This document shows positions 32,804 through 40,836 of a stretch of 49,121 nucleotides of DNA, in pieces; the first letter of the stretch is position 1, and the number at the start of each line of letters is the position of its first letter. This DNA is from Alphaproteobacteria bacterium (GTDB lineage: Bacteria; Pseudomonadota; Alphaproteobacteria; Micavibrionales; Micavibrionaceae). A program made the position numbers and the translations under genes. The DNA lies in NCBI GenBank assembly GCA_023150415.1, contig JAKLKY010000012.1, positions 1 to 49,121 of the forward strand, in the 5' to 3' direction. A model generated the notes under the pieces. That model searched no databases. It saw only the letters and a list, made by a program, of their open reading frames with translations, and had not been told where the DNA came from.

Positions 32804-34102
32804 ATGCTAAAACATAAGCCCATGACTCTCCGCCTGAAGCAAAAAAATCTTCCCAAAGGTGCTGTGCTGGCCGCGCTGGACATCGGCTCCAGCAAGGTAG
32901 TCTGTTTCATCGCCCGCGTGAGCGACGATCAGGGCGGGCTGGAGGTTATCGGCGTGGGGCATCACCCTTCGCGCGGCATTAAGAACGGCACCATTACCGA
33001 TCTGGACGCGGCTGAGGCTGTGATCCGCCAATGCGTTCACGCGGCGGAGAACATGGCATTAACCATTATGAAGGGCTATCCGCTGCGCGAGGTGATAGTG
33101 AATCTGCCAGGCATTCATGCGCTCTCGCACGGGCGTAGCGTCGATGTGCAGATCGCCGGGCACGCCGTTACGGATAATGATTTGCGCCGGGCGCTGGCCC
33201 GCGCGCAGCAAGATCTGGTGACGCCACAGGCCGAGCTGGTGCATACGATCGGCGTGAACACCGCCATCGACGGGCATGAGGGGATTCACGAGGCCCGGGG
33301 TATGTATGGCGGCGAGCTACGCATGGATATTCATCTGGTGACGGGCGATCAGGCGGCGCTGCGCAATATCGCGGCCAGCGTTGGGCGCTCGCATCTGGAT
33401 ATTGACGCGTTTTGTTTGTCCTCATACGCCGCGGGTCTTGCCACGCTGGTGGAGGATGAGATGGATCTGGGCTGTACCGTCATTGACATGGGCGGCGGTA
33501 TTACGTCCTTCGCCGTGTTCCAAAATGGGGCGATGATCTATGCTGACGCGGTGCCGCTGGGCGGCAAGCACGTCACGGCGGATATTGCCAGCGGTCTGAC
33601 CACCAGCATTGAAGACGCTGAGCGTATCAAGAAATTCTACGGCAGCGCCTTGGCCAGCGCCATGGACGGGGCGGAGCTGATTGACGTGCCGCGTGTCGGC
33701 GAGGGTGACCGGCGCGCGCCCAACCATGTGCCGCGCACGGTTCTGGTCGGGATTATTCAACCCCGGCTGGAGGAGATTTTTGAAATGATCCGCCACCGCC
33801 TGGCCGAGAGCGGCATCGAAAACGCGCAGGGGCGGCGTTTGATCCTGACCGGCGGCGCGTGCCAGCTGACCGGGATGCGGGATCTGGCCACGCATGTGAT
33901 GGATTCGCCGGCACGGCTGGGCCGTCCGATTCGCCTTGCAGGCTTGCCCGATGCGGTGGCGACCCCAGCGTTCGCAGTGGCTTCAGGCTTGCTGACCTAT
34001 CGCGCCGCCCGCGCCGAGGAAATGCCCGCCGCGATTCTGGCGCAGGTCACGCCCGCCAATCTGTGGGAGCGCCTGAAAACATGGCTGCGCGAGAATTGGT
34101 AA
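32804..34102 (+). CDS. ftsA: Cell division protein FtsA
   Basis: Actin-like protein that tethers FtsZ to the inner membrane; about 432 residues. Phosphate-1 motif LAALDIGSSKVVCFIAR (about residues 21-37), phosphate-2 TVIDMGGGITSFAVF (about 225-239), the adenosine motif LILTGGACQLTGM (about 347-359) and the C-terminal amphipathic membrane anchor ending LKTWLRENW. ATG 32804 is preferred; ATG 32822 is possible and TTG 32801 is in frame. ftsZ follows after a long non-coding region rich in regulatory sequences. Confidence 0.95.
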   Translation: MLKHKPMTLRLKQKNLPKGAVLAALDIGSSKVVCFIARVSDDQGGLEVIGVGHHPSRGIKNGTITDLDAAEAVIRQCVHAAENMALTIMKGYPLREVIVNLPGIHALSHGRSVDVQIAGHAVTDNDLRRALARAQQDLVTPQAELVHTIGVNTAIDGHEGIHEARGMYGGELRMDIHLVTGDQAALRNIAASVGRSHLDIDAFCLSSYAAGLATLVEDEMDLGCTVIDMGGGITSFAVFQNGAMIYADAVPLGGKHVTADIASGLTTSIEDAERIKKFYGSALASAMDGAELIDVPRVGEGDRRAPNHVPRTVLVGIIQPRLEEIFEMIRHRLAESGIENAQGRRLILTGGACQLTGMRDLATHVMDSPARLGRPIRLAGLPDAVATPAFAVASGLLTYRAARAEEMPAAILAQVTPANLWERLKTWLRENW

Positions 34103-34105
34103 AAC

Positions 34106-34259
34106 TTATCCACAACCATTTGATTCGGTTGAAATTGACTCTCTTGCATGGTGGTCCGAATCGGGTGTGGCAAAAAATCATGAGTCGGATGAATCACTTA
34201 CAGCTTTTATTTGCCCTGCGGTTTCTGTGCTGTTAGGCTGGTGAAAGGATTTATCAACA
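34106..34259 (+). promoter_or_regulatory. ftsZ upstream region with five GANTC sites and DnaA boxes
   Basis: TTATCCACA (34106-34114), four bases after the ftsA stop, is a perfect DnaA box; TTATCAACA (34251-34259) differs at one position. GANTC sites start at 34122 (GATTC), 34137 (GACTC), 34158 (GAATC), 34182 (GAGTC) and 34191 (GAATC): five in 74 bases. TTGACT (34135-34140) is a possible -35 overlapping the second site. In Caulobacter, ftsZ transcription depends on DnaA, CtrA and CcrM methylation with GcrA; the same logic is inferred here. The remaining leader up to 34389 contains no gene. Confidence 0.75.
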
Positions 34260-34389
34260 GGAAACGCGTGAATTTGTCTCTCTTTTCGCTTTGCACTCTG
34301 CATTAACTCTCCTACACTCACAGTCACCCACCGCGAAGGTGTTCACTGCTCTTCGTACCCAACTTCAAATCCCTGAGGGATATAACGCC

Positions 34390-36081
34390 ATGATTAATAT
34401 TCGTATGCAAACTAAGGACGATCAAAAGCTCTCGCCCAAGATCATTGTGATCGGCGTTGGTGGGGCTGGCGGAAATGCCGTGAATAATATGATCGCCTCG
34501 AATCTTGAGGGCTGCGAATTTCTGGTCTGCAACACCGACGCGCAGGCGCTGGCCAATTCACTGTGCCCGAACCGGGTGCAGCTGGGTGTGCATGTGACGG
34601 GCGGGTTAGGCGCGGGATCAAAGCCCGATATCGGCCGCGCCGCGGCTGAGGAGTCGCTGGAGGAAGTGCTGCACTATGTTGAAGGTGCGAACATGGCCTT
34701 TGTCACGGCCGGTATGGGTGGCGGTACAGGCAGCGGCGGGGCGGAAGTCATCGCGCGCGCCTGCCGGGAGCGCGGTATTCTGACGGTTGGTGTTGTGACC
34801 AAACCGTTTCATTTCGAGGGCACTCACCGGATGCGCATCGCCGAGAACGCAATCAGCGGTTTGCAGGATCAGGTGGATACGCTGATCGTTATTCCGAATC
34901 AAAATCTTTTCCGCATCGCCAATGAAAAGACAACGTTCGCCGAAGCGTTCCGCATGGCCGACAGTGTGTTGCAATCTGGTGTGCGCGGCGTGACGGATTT
35001 GATGGTCCGTCCGGGTCTGGTGAATCTGGATTTTGCTGACATCCGCACCGCCATGAGCGAAATGGGCAAGGCCATGATGGGCACCGGCGAAGGCACGGGT
35101 GAGCGCCGTGCGATCGAGGCCGCCGAGGCTGCGATTAATAACCCGCTGCTGGACGATGTATCGATGAAGGGCGCGCACGGTGTCATCATCAACGTCACCG
35201 GCGGCTACGACATGACGCTGTTCGAGGCGGATGAAGCCTGCAACCGCATCCGCGATGAGGTCGATCCCGATGCCAATATCATCTTCGGCGCGACCTTCGA
35301 TGAGAGCCTGGAAGGCGTGATGCGTGTTTCGATCGTCGCCACCGGCATCGACAAGGAGAACTTCAAAAAAGGCCGCATGAATGGTGGCAAAGGGGTTCTG
35401 GAGCGCGCCAAGCCGCAGACCTTGCAGGCTGAGAATAATGAACAATCGGCAGTTCCTGCCATTCCTGTGGTGCCGCCCTATCATGCGGCGGCCCGTACGG
35501 CAACGCCGGTTTCGTCGGCTGCGGCCGCTATTCGCGGTATTACGGCCCCCGTTGCGCCTGGCCCGGTCACCAACCAGGTTGTCCAGCCCAAAGGCCGCGA
35601 CCCCGAGCCGGAAGCCGATCTGTTCGAGCAAAACGCGTTTTCAGCCCCTGGCGCATCCTCTGCGCCTGTCCGTAACACCGCCATGCGCGGCACGCGTTAT
35701 AATGATTCCTTCATCCCGCCGCGCCCGATTGAGGCCGCGACTGAGGATCGTTTTGTTCCGCCTTTTGCCACGCAGACAGCCAGTTTCCAAAGCAAGGCTC
35801 CTGGTGCGGAGTCATCTGCGCCGCGTGAACATGCGCCGCCTGTACCCGTATCGCGCCGCCGCTCGCCTTCGCTGTTCGAGCGTATCACCGGCACTGTGCA
35901 GCACCATCTCGACTCCTTCCGCGAGGAGCATGAGCAGCGCCATCACCACCCGGCATCCGCTGGGCCTTTGTCGGCGCCCGCACGCAAGGGCAACGCGATG
36001 GAAGCGCCTGCGGCCAAGCCACGCGCGGCCACCGATGAATCGCTGGATATTCCGGCTTTTCTTAGACGTCAGGCGAATTAG
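34390..36081 (+). CDS. ftsZ: Cell division protein FtsZ
   Basis: Tubulin-like GTPase that forms the division ring; about 563 residues from ATG 34390 (GAGGG upstream; the longer frame from 34291 has no family sequence). GTP-binding: [19 protein letters not shown] (about residues 15-33), then the tubulin signature [16 protein letters not shown] (about 113-128), which in most FtsZ proteins reads GGGTGTGAAPVIA, so here Thr to Ser, Ala to Gly and Pro to Glu. The T7 loop [11 protein letters not shown] (about 212-222) has the catalytic acid. A linker of about 200 residues rich in Pro and Ala, long as in other alphaproteobacteria, leads to the C-terminal peptide [11 protein letters not shown] that binds FtsA. 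The 3' end overlaps a convergent hypothetical gene by 20 bases. Confidence 0.96.
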   Translation: MINIRMQTKDDQKLSPKIIVIGVGGAGGNAVNNMIASNLEGCEFLVCNTDAQALANSLCPNRVQLGVHVTGGLGAGSKPDIGRAAAEESLEEVLHYVEGANMAFVTAGMGGGTGSGGAEVIARACRERGILTVGVVTKPFHFEGTHRMRIAENAISGLQDQVDTLIVIPNQNLFRIANEKTTFAEAFRMADSVLQSGVRGVTDLMVRPGLVNLDFADIRTAMSEMGKAMMGTGEGTGERRAIEAAEAAINNPLLDDVSMKGAHGVIINVTGGYDMTLFEADEACNRIRDEVDPDANIIFGATFDESLEGVMRVSIVATGIDKENFKKGRMNGGKGVLERAKPQTLQAENNEQSAVPAIPVVPPYHAAARTATPVSSAAAAIRGITAPVAPGPVTNQVVQPKGRDPEPEADLFEQNAFSAPGASSAPVRNTAMRGTRYNDSFIPPRPIEAATEDRFVPPFATQTASFQSKAPGAESSAPREHAPPVPVSRRRSPSLFERITGTVQHHLDSFREEHEQRHHHPASAGPLSAPARKGNAMEAPAAKPRAATDESLDIPAFLRRQAN

Positions 36082-36547
36082 AAAACTCAATAATTCCTGA
36101 TTGTGATCGTACGCACAAAATGGCTTCGTCTAGCAATTTACTCTCAGCGGCTTCGGGGGAAGTTTTTGATCTGGCGCGAATTCGCCCAAGTGCCCCATAG
36201 TAACGATCAGGTCCGTTACATAGAAACTGGACGCTGCGCAAAGTTAGCTCTCGCAGGTTTTGTTGGGCCCTTTCCGAAAAAACAAAGCAAATTGCATTTC
36301 GGTTGTGCTTTGGTGTCCATTCTCTGATGTGTTGAATATCATAAAGATGAGGTTCTTCACGGATCATCCGGTAAAGAACGCCACGCACTGCGCAATGAAA
36401 ATAGGATCGCAACCGTTTATATGTGAGCGGCAGCTGCGGTTGGGTCGGATCAGGATATCCAATGCCTGTGACCGTCCCTTCAAAAAACCATCGTTGGTTT
36501 TTAAGAATACGTGATAGGTCCAATATTGTTTCAAAATGATTTTTCAT
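36062..36547 (-). CDS. Hypothetical protein, low-GC orphan after ftsZ
   Basis: 161-residue frame on the minus strand in an otherwise empty 600-base gap between ftsZ and lpxC. The base composition is clearly more AT-rich than neighbouring genes and the upstream sequence is very AT-rich (36541-36600), suggesting recent acquisition. The protein is soluble and basic, with [22 protein letters not shown]-like helical sequence (about residues 56-77) and a plausible amino-acid mix, but I recognise no family. No ribosome-binding site is evident before ATG 36547. No promoter or terminator was identified. It may be a real accessory gene or a chance frame. Confidence 0.45.
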   Translation of the reverse strand: MKNHFETILDLSRILKNQRWFFEGTVTGIGYPDPTQPQLPLTYKRLRSYFHCAVRGVLYRMIREEPHLYDIQHIREWTPKHNRNAICFVFSERAQQNLRELTLRSVQFLCNGPDRYYGALGRIRARSKTSPEAAESKLLDEAILCVRSQSGIIEFSNSPDV

Positions 36548-36597
36548 GAAATTATATTATATATATACATTGTATTATAATCAATATTTAATACTGA

Positions 36598-36636
36598 GAA
36601 TGTTTCAGCCTTTCATATTTAAAGATAGAAACATTC
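36598..36636. promoter_or_regulatory. Inverted repeat upstream of lpxC
   Basis: GAATGTTTC (36598-36606) and GAAACATTC (36628-36636) are exact reverse complements with a 21-base AT-rich spacer (centre-to-centre 30 bases, about three helical turns). It lies 55 bases before the lpxC start and is the right size for a dimeric repressor or activator, but no known binding motif is recognised. Confidence 0.45.
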
Positions 36637-36690
36637 CGCAACAAAGCGTGATTTGTTGAATACCATCAGCGGTTTATATTAAAAGACAGC

Positions 36691-37581
36691 ATGCAACACA
36701 CGCTTTCATCGCCGATTACGGTTCAGGGTATTGGTCTGCATTCCGGCCGCGCCGTGGCCATGACCCTGCATCCTGCGCCCGCTGGGCACGGCATCGTGTT
36801 TGAGCGTACGGATTTCAGCGGCGCTGACAACCGGATTCCCGCGCGCTGGGATCGTGTCACCGACACGCGTCTGTGTACCCTGATATCCAACGAATCCGGC
36901 GCATCCGTGGGCACGGTGGAGCATATCATGGCCGCGCTGTGCGGCTGTGGCGTTGATAATGTTCTGATCACGCTCGATGGGCCGGAAGTGCCCGTGATGG
37001 ACGGCAGCGCTCAGGAATTCGTCAAGCGCATCGACGCGACGGGACTGACAGCGCAGGCCGCGCCGCGCCGTTGGCTGCGCATTCTTAAAACCGTTACTGT
37101 GACGCACGGCGATAAAAGCGCCAGCCTGAGCCCGGCGCCTGTGGCCGCCTATTCCGGCGAGATTGAATTTCCCCACCCGGCCATCGGGCGGCAGGCCTAC
37201 GCGACGCAGCTGGTGAACGGCAATTTCCGCCATGAACTGGCCGATTGCCGGACCTTTGGTTTTATGCATGAAGTCGAAGCCATGCGCGCGCAAGGGCTGG
37301 CGCTGGGCGGTTCGCTGGATAACGCCATTGTGCTGGACCGTGAAACCATTCTCAATCCTGGCGGTTTGCGCCGCGCTGATGAATTTATCCGCCATAAATT
37401 GCTCGATGCCGTGGGTGATTTATATCTGGCCGGTATGCCGATTATGGGCGCCTATCACGGTGTGAAGGCGGGCCATGCGCTGAACAATGCCTTGCTGCGC
37501 GCAGTGTTTGCCGATCCCTCATCCTACGCGATCGTCAACGATACGCCCGCTACCGCCGCCGAACACGCGGTTTTTGCTTAA
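36691..37581 (+). CDS. lpxC: UDP-3-O-acyl-N-acetylglucosamine deacetylase
   Basis: Zinc enzyme catalysing the first committed step of lipid A synthesis. 296 residues. Seen: QGIGLHSGRAVAMTLHPAP (about residues 12-30), the first zinc histidine in VEHIMAALCGCGVDN (about 75-89), MDGSAQEFV (about 103-111), the second zinc histidine and catalytic acid in FIRHKLLDAVGDLYLAG (about 231-247), and the catalytic histidine in AYHGVKAGHALNN (about 254-266). Position after ftsZ is classical. The upstream region is AT-rich with an inverted repeat; ribosome-binding site weak. Presence of this enzyme indicates a lipid A-containing outer membrane. Confidence 0.97.
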   Translation: MQHTLSSPITVQGIGLHSGRAVAMTLHPAPAGHGIVFERTDFSGADNRIPARWDRVTDTRLCTLISNESGASVGTVEHIMAALCGCGVDNVLITLDGPEVPVMDGSAQEFVKRIDATGLTAQAAPRRWLRILKTVTVTHGDKSASLSPAPVAAYSGEIEFPHPAIGRQAYATQLVNGNFRHELADCRTFGFMHEVEAMRAQGLALGGSLDNAIVLDRETILNPGGLRRADEFIRHKLLDAVGDLYLAGMPIMGAYHGVKAGHALNNALLRAVFADPSSYAIVNDTPATAAEHAVFA

Positions 37582-37597
37582 GCGCGCGCAAGGCACA

Positions 37598-37658
37598 GGG
37601 TCACAATAATCATTGTGTCCCCATGGTTTCACAAGACACTTTGATTATTGTGTGTCTC
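37598..37658. repeat. REP-like palindrome pair between lpxC and bamD
   Basis: GGGTCACAAT (37598-37607), centre AATC, ATTGTGTCCCC (37612-37622): same family as 4132-4157. About 15 bases later a degenerate second copy (37634-37658, GACACTTTGATTATTGTGTG and on) occurs, making a REP doublet immediately before the bamD start. Confidence 0.7.
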
Positions 37659-37682
37659 TGGTTTCTGGTCTAAACATGGATC

Positions 37683-38498
37683 ATGTCGCGCTTTCTTGTC
37701 CTCACCTTTATTCTACTGACCGCTTTTCTCGGTGGGTGCAGCACGTCGGATAAAGACGAGGCGAAGGAAGAAGCTGTTGAAGTCCTCTACAACAAGGGCG
37801 CGGACGCGCTGGCGGAGAAGGACTATATCGCCGCCACGAAAATGTTCGAGGAAGTCGAGCGCCAGCATCCCTATTCGCAATGGGCCACACAGGCGCAGCT
37901 GATGGGTGCGTATGCGTCGTACAAGGATTCGCGCTATGAAGAGGCTTTGGTGGCGCTGGACCGGTTTATCGAGCTGCATCCCGGTTCGTCGGATATTCCC
38001 TATGCGTTTTACCTCAAAGCGCTGTGCTATTACGAGCAGATCACCGATGTGCGCCGCGATCAGGAAATGACGAACAGAGCCCTTTCATCGCTGAACGCTT
38101 TGATCCAGCGCTTTCCTGATAGCCAATACACGCGCGACGCGACGCTCAAGCGCGATCTGACGCTTGACCACCTGGCCGGCAAGGAGATGGAGATTGGACG
38201 CTATTACCTGTTCCGCAAGCAGGTGACTGCGGCGATCAACCGTTTTCGCGCTGTCATCAAGGACTATCAGACAACAACCCATGTGCCCGAAGCCCTGCAC
38301 CGTTTGGTGGAATGTTATCTTTCGCTGGGCATGCGGGAGGAAGCCACACGCGTCGCCGCTGTGCTGGGCCATAATTACCCCGGCGATGCGTGGTATCAGC
38401 GCAGCTATGATTTGATGGATGAAAAGGCGCGCACCAGGCTGCGGGATGAGGCGGGCTTCTGGGACCGCACGATTGATTCGCTCCTGAAAGCCGATTAA
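37683..38498 (+). CDS. bamD: Outer-membrane protein assembly factor BamD
   Basis: Lipoprotein of the BAM complex, 271 residues. Lipobox FLGGC (cysteine about residue 19), then TPR-like helical repeats: LYNKGADALAEKDYIAATKMFEEVERQHPYS seen over about residues 36-66, AYASYKDSRYEEALVALDRF (about 76-95), AFYLKALCYYEQI with RRDQEMTNRALSSLNALI, and GRYYLFRKQVTAAINRFRAV (about 166-185). BamD is essential for folding of beta-barrel proteins; together with the BamF-like protein at 4777 the window encodes two BAM lipoproteins. Next gene recN follows after 12 bases. Confidence 0.95.
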   Translation: MSRFLVLTFILLTAFLGGCSTSDKDEAKEEAVEVLYNKGADALAEKDYIAATKMFEEVERQHPYSQWATQAQLMGAYASYKDSRYEEALVALDRFIELHPGSSDIPYAFYLKALCYYEQITDVRRDQEMTNRALSSLNALIQRFPDSQYTRDATLKRDLTLDHLAGKEMEIGRYYLFRKQVTAAINRFRAVIKDYQTTTHVPEALHRLVECYLSLGMREEATRVAAVLGHNYPGDAWYQRSYDLMDEKARTRLRDEAGFWDRTIDSLLKAD

Positions 38499-38510
38499 GG
38501 AGGCGCGGCC

Positions 38511-40232
38511 ATGCTGGTCTCCCTCACCATCCAGAACGTCGTTTTGATCGAACAGCTCAGCCTTACGCTTGAATCCGGCCTGTGTGCGCTGACGGGGGAA
38601 ACTGGCGCGGGAAAATCTATTTTGCTGGATGCGCTGGGTCTGGCGCTTGGCGCGCGTAGCGAGGCGGGGCTGGTACGCGCAGAGGCGGAGCAAGCGCAGG
38701 TGAGCGCCGTGTTTGAGCTTCCTGCTTCTCATCCTTCGCTTATTATCTTACATAATTCAAATCTTTTTATTGAATCTGGAACAGAAGGACATCAAGCAGA
38801 GGGACATCAAGCAGAGGGACATCAAGCAGAGGGACATCAAAGACGGGGCCTGATCCTCCGCCGCTCGATCGGTCGTGATGGACGCAGTCGTGCGTTCATC
38901 AATGACCAGCCGGTGTCGGTGGGCTTGTTGCGGCAGGTTGGTGAAACGCTGGTGGAAATTCACGGTCAGTTCGAGACACAAGGCTTGTTGAACCCGGCGA
39001 CGCACGGCGCTTTGCTTGATGATTACGCCGGCGTGGCGGGCCGCACGGAAACATTCTGGCGGGCGTGGCAAGATGCGCAGCAGGCTTTGGCTGATCATCG
39101 CGCCGCCGTCGAATCCGCCCGGCGAGAGGAGGATTATCTGCGTACTTCGGTGCAGGATCTGGATTCATTGGCGCCGCAGTCCGGTGAGGAAACGCACTTG
39201 GCGGCGCGGCGCGAGCGCCTGATGCACCGCACGCGCGTTCTGGAGGCGTTGAGCGCGGCGGATGAGATTCTTTCGGCTGATTCCGATCCGCTGCGCAAGG
39301 CGGCGGCGATTGTGCAGCGCGTGGCGGACAAGGCCGGGCCGGAGGCTGAGCAGGCGATAGCGGCGTTGGATCGCGCGATGGAAGAAGTGACGCAAGCGCA
39401 AGGCCTTCTTCAGAGCCTTTCAACAGATTTGCAAGAGGGTGAGGGCGATCTGGAGAGTGTGGATGAGCGCCTGCATGAATTGCGCGCTCAGGCCCGCAAG
39501 CATCAATGCGCACCCGATGATCTGCCGCGCATCCGCGATGAATTGGCGGGTCGTTTGAATGCGCTGGAGGCGGGTGAGGACAGGCTGGCGGATTTGATTC
39601 GCGCTGCCGATCAAGCGCGCACCGCATTTGTGAAGGAAGCGCAGCAGGTTCATGCAGCGCGGCTCAAGGCCGGACAGAAGCTCGATAGGCTCATGAAGGC
39701 GGAGCTGGTGCCGCTCAAGCTCGAGAAGGCACAATTCATGACGGCGGTGGAAGAATTGCCGGAAGCCGAATGGGGCCCACAGGGGATCAGCCGCGTGCGC
39801 TTTTTGGTGGCCACCAATCCCGGCGCGACGCCGGGGCCGCTGAACAAGATCGCCTCGGGCGGGGAAATGGCGCGGTTTATGCTGGCGCTGAAGGTTGTCA
39901 TGGCGAAAGTCGGTGCTGCGCCCACGCTGATTTTCGATGAAGTCGATACCGGTATTGGCGGTGCGGTGGCGGATGCTGTGGGGGAACGGCTGGCCGCGCT
40001 GGGCCAGAGCCATCAGGTGCTGGTCGTCACCCATGCGCCGCAGGTGGCGGCGCGCGCGGCACATCATTACATTGTCCGCAAGGAAGGCGCCAAAGCCCTG
40101 AAAACCAACGTTATTGTTCTTGAGGATGCGCGCGCCCGGCGCGAGGAAATCGCCCGCATGCTCTCCGGCGCGTCCATCACGGACGAAGCCCGTGCGGCAG
40201 CGGATCGGTTGCTGGCGGCAGGCAATGCTTGA
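38511..40232 (+). CDS. recN: DNA repair protein RecN
   Basis: SMC-like ATPase acting in double-strand break repair. 573 residues with ribosome-binding site AAGGAGG before ATG 38511. Walker A ALTGETGAGKSILLDALGLA (about residues 27-46), central coiled coil (about 185-390), ABC signature NKIASGGEMARFMLALK (about 445-461), Walker B APTLIFDEVDTGIGG (about 470-484) and the VLVVTHAPQVAARA switch. Odd feature: about residues 93-110 consist of four tandem copies of EGHQA, encoded by a 15-base DNA repeat, inserted just before the LILRRSIGRDGRSRAFIND strand of the head domain, in a locally AT-rich stretch. Confidence 0.95.
   Translation: MLVSLTIQNVVLIEQLSLTLESGLCALTGETGAGKSILLDALGLALGARSEAGLVRAEAEQAQVSAVFELPASHPSLIILHNSNLFIESGTEGHQAEGHQAEGHQAEGHQRRGLILRRSIGRDGRSRAFINDQPVSVGLLRQVGETLVEIHGQFETQGLLNPATHGALLDDYAGVAGRTETFWRAWQDAQQALADHRAAVESARREEDYLRTSVQDLDSLAPQSGEETHLAARRERLMHRTRVLEALSAADEILSADSDPLRKAAAIVQRVADKAGPEAEQAIAALDRAMEEVTQAQGLLQSLSTDLQEGEGDLESVDERLHELRAQARKHQCAPDDLPRIRDELAGRLNALEAGEDRLADLIRAADQARTAFVKEAQQVHAARLKAGQKLDRLMKAELVPLKLEKAQFMTAVEELPEAEWGPQGISRVRFLVATNPGATPGPLNKIASGGEMARFMLALKVVMAKVGAAPTLIFDEVDTGIGGAVADAVGERLAALGQSHQVLVVTHAPQVAARAAHHYIVRKEGAKALKTNVIVLEDARARREEIARMLSGASITDEARAAADRLLAAGNA
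38787..38840 (+). repeat. 15-base tandem repeat inside recN
   Basis: Unit GGACATCAAGCAGAG at 38787-38801, 38802-38816, 38817-38831, and nine bases of a fourth copy (GGACATCAA) to 38840, without mismatch. It is in frame, encoding repeated EGHQA. Perfect identity suggests recent slippage expansion. Confidence 0.9.
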
Positions 40233-40275
40233 TCTGGTGTTTGACGCCACGGGTTAAAAACCATATAACATTCCG

Positions 40276-40836
40276 ATGCAGGTTTCGATTTCCAAAGCCG
40301 CGGAAATGGCAGGCGTCACACGAGCGACGTTTTATCGCCACATCGAACGCAAAGGTATTCATATTATCAAGGATGCCGAGAATAACCCGAAAGTGGATGT
40401 GGCGGAGCTGATCCGCGTTTATGGCGACACGGTGCGCCAGAATTTGTTGGTGGCCAACGATGAGGGCGCTGGCGGATTCTCCGCGCGCGAAGGCTTGCGC
40501 ACACGCTCGGAGATGCTGGCGCAGGAGATCGCGAAGATCCAGGACGAGCGGGCGCGAGAGCGCGCACAACTGCTGGAGCAGATTGAAATGCTGCGCGCGG
40601 CGCTGGCTGAGGCGCAGGCGCAGAACAAATCTCTGACGGAGATTATGATCGCGCAAGGCCAGCGCGATGATGATGGGGGGATCAGCCGTGCCAGCCTGGA
40701 GGAACAACGCCGCAAGATCGATTCCTTCGAACAGACCTTGCTCACGCTTAAGCGCATGAATGCCCGCATCTATCAGGAAATTATGGCGCGGCGCCCGAAG
40801 GCGGCGTGGCGGCGCTGGCTTGGCCTTGACGCATAA
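40276..40836 (+). CDS. Helix-turn-helix / coiled-coil DNA-binding protein
   Basis: 186-residue protein. Residues 1-55 form a predicted helix-turn-helix (VSISKAAEMAGVTRATFYRH, then KGIHIIKDAENNPKVDVAEL), followed by a conserved LIRVYGD. Residues about 80-125 and 140-165 are coiled coil (MLAQEIAKIQDERARERAQL). This architecture resembles DNA-binding proteins common on small mobilisable plasmids of Proteobacteria, placed beside replication genes; here it stands in the chromosome behind recN, where ligA often follows in related genomes. It ends 56 bases inside the convergent hydrolase gene. Target DNA and role unknown. No clear ribosome-binding site before ATG 40276. Confidence 0.75.
   Translation: MQVSISKAAEMAGVTRATFYRHIERKGIHIIKDAENNPKVDVAELIRVYGDTVRQNLLVANDEGAGGFSAREGLRTRSEMLAQEIAKIQDERARERAQLLEQIEMLRAALAEAQAQNKSLTEIMIAQGQRDDDGGISRASLEEQRRKIDSFEQTLLTLKRMNARIYQEIMARRPKAAWRRWLGLDA

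Noticed and set aside
38787-38840. CRISPR-like array
   Set aside because: Units are contiguous 15-base repeats without spacers and in frame within recN; simple tandem duplication explains them.
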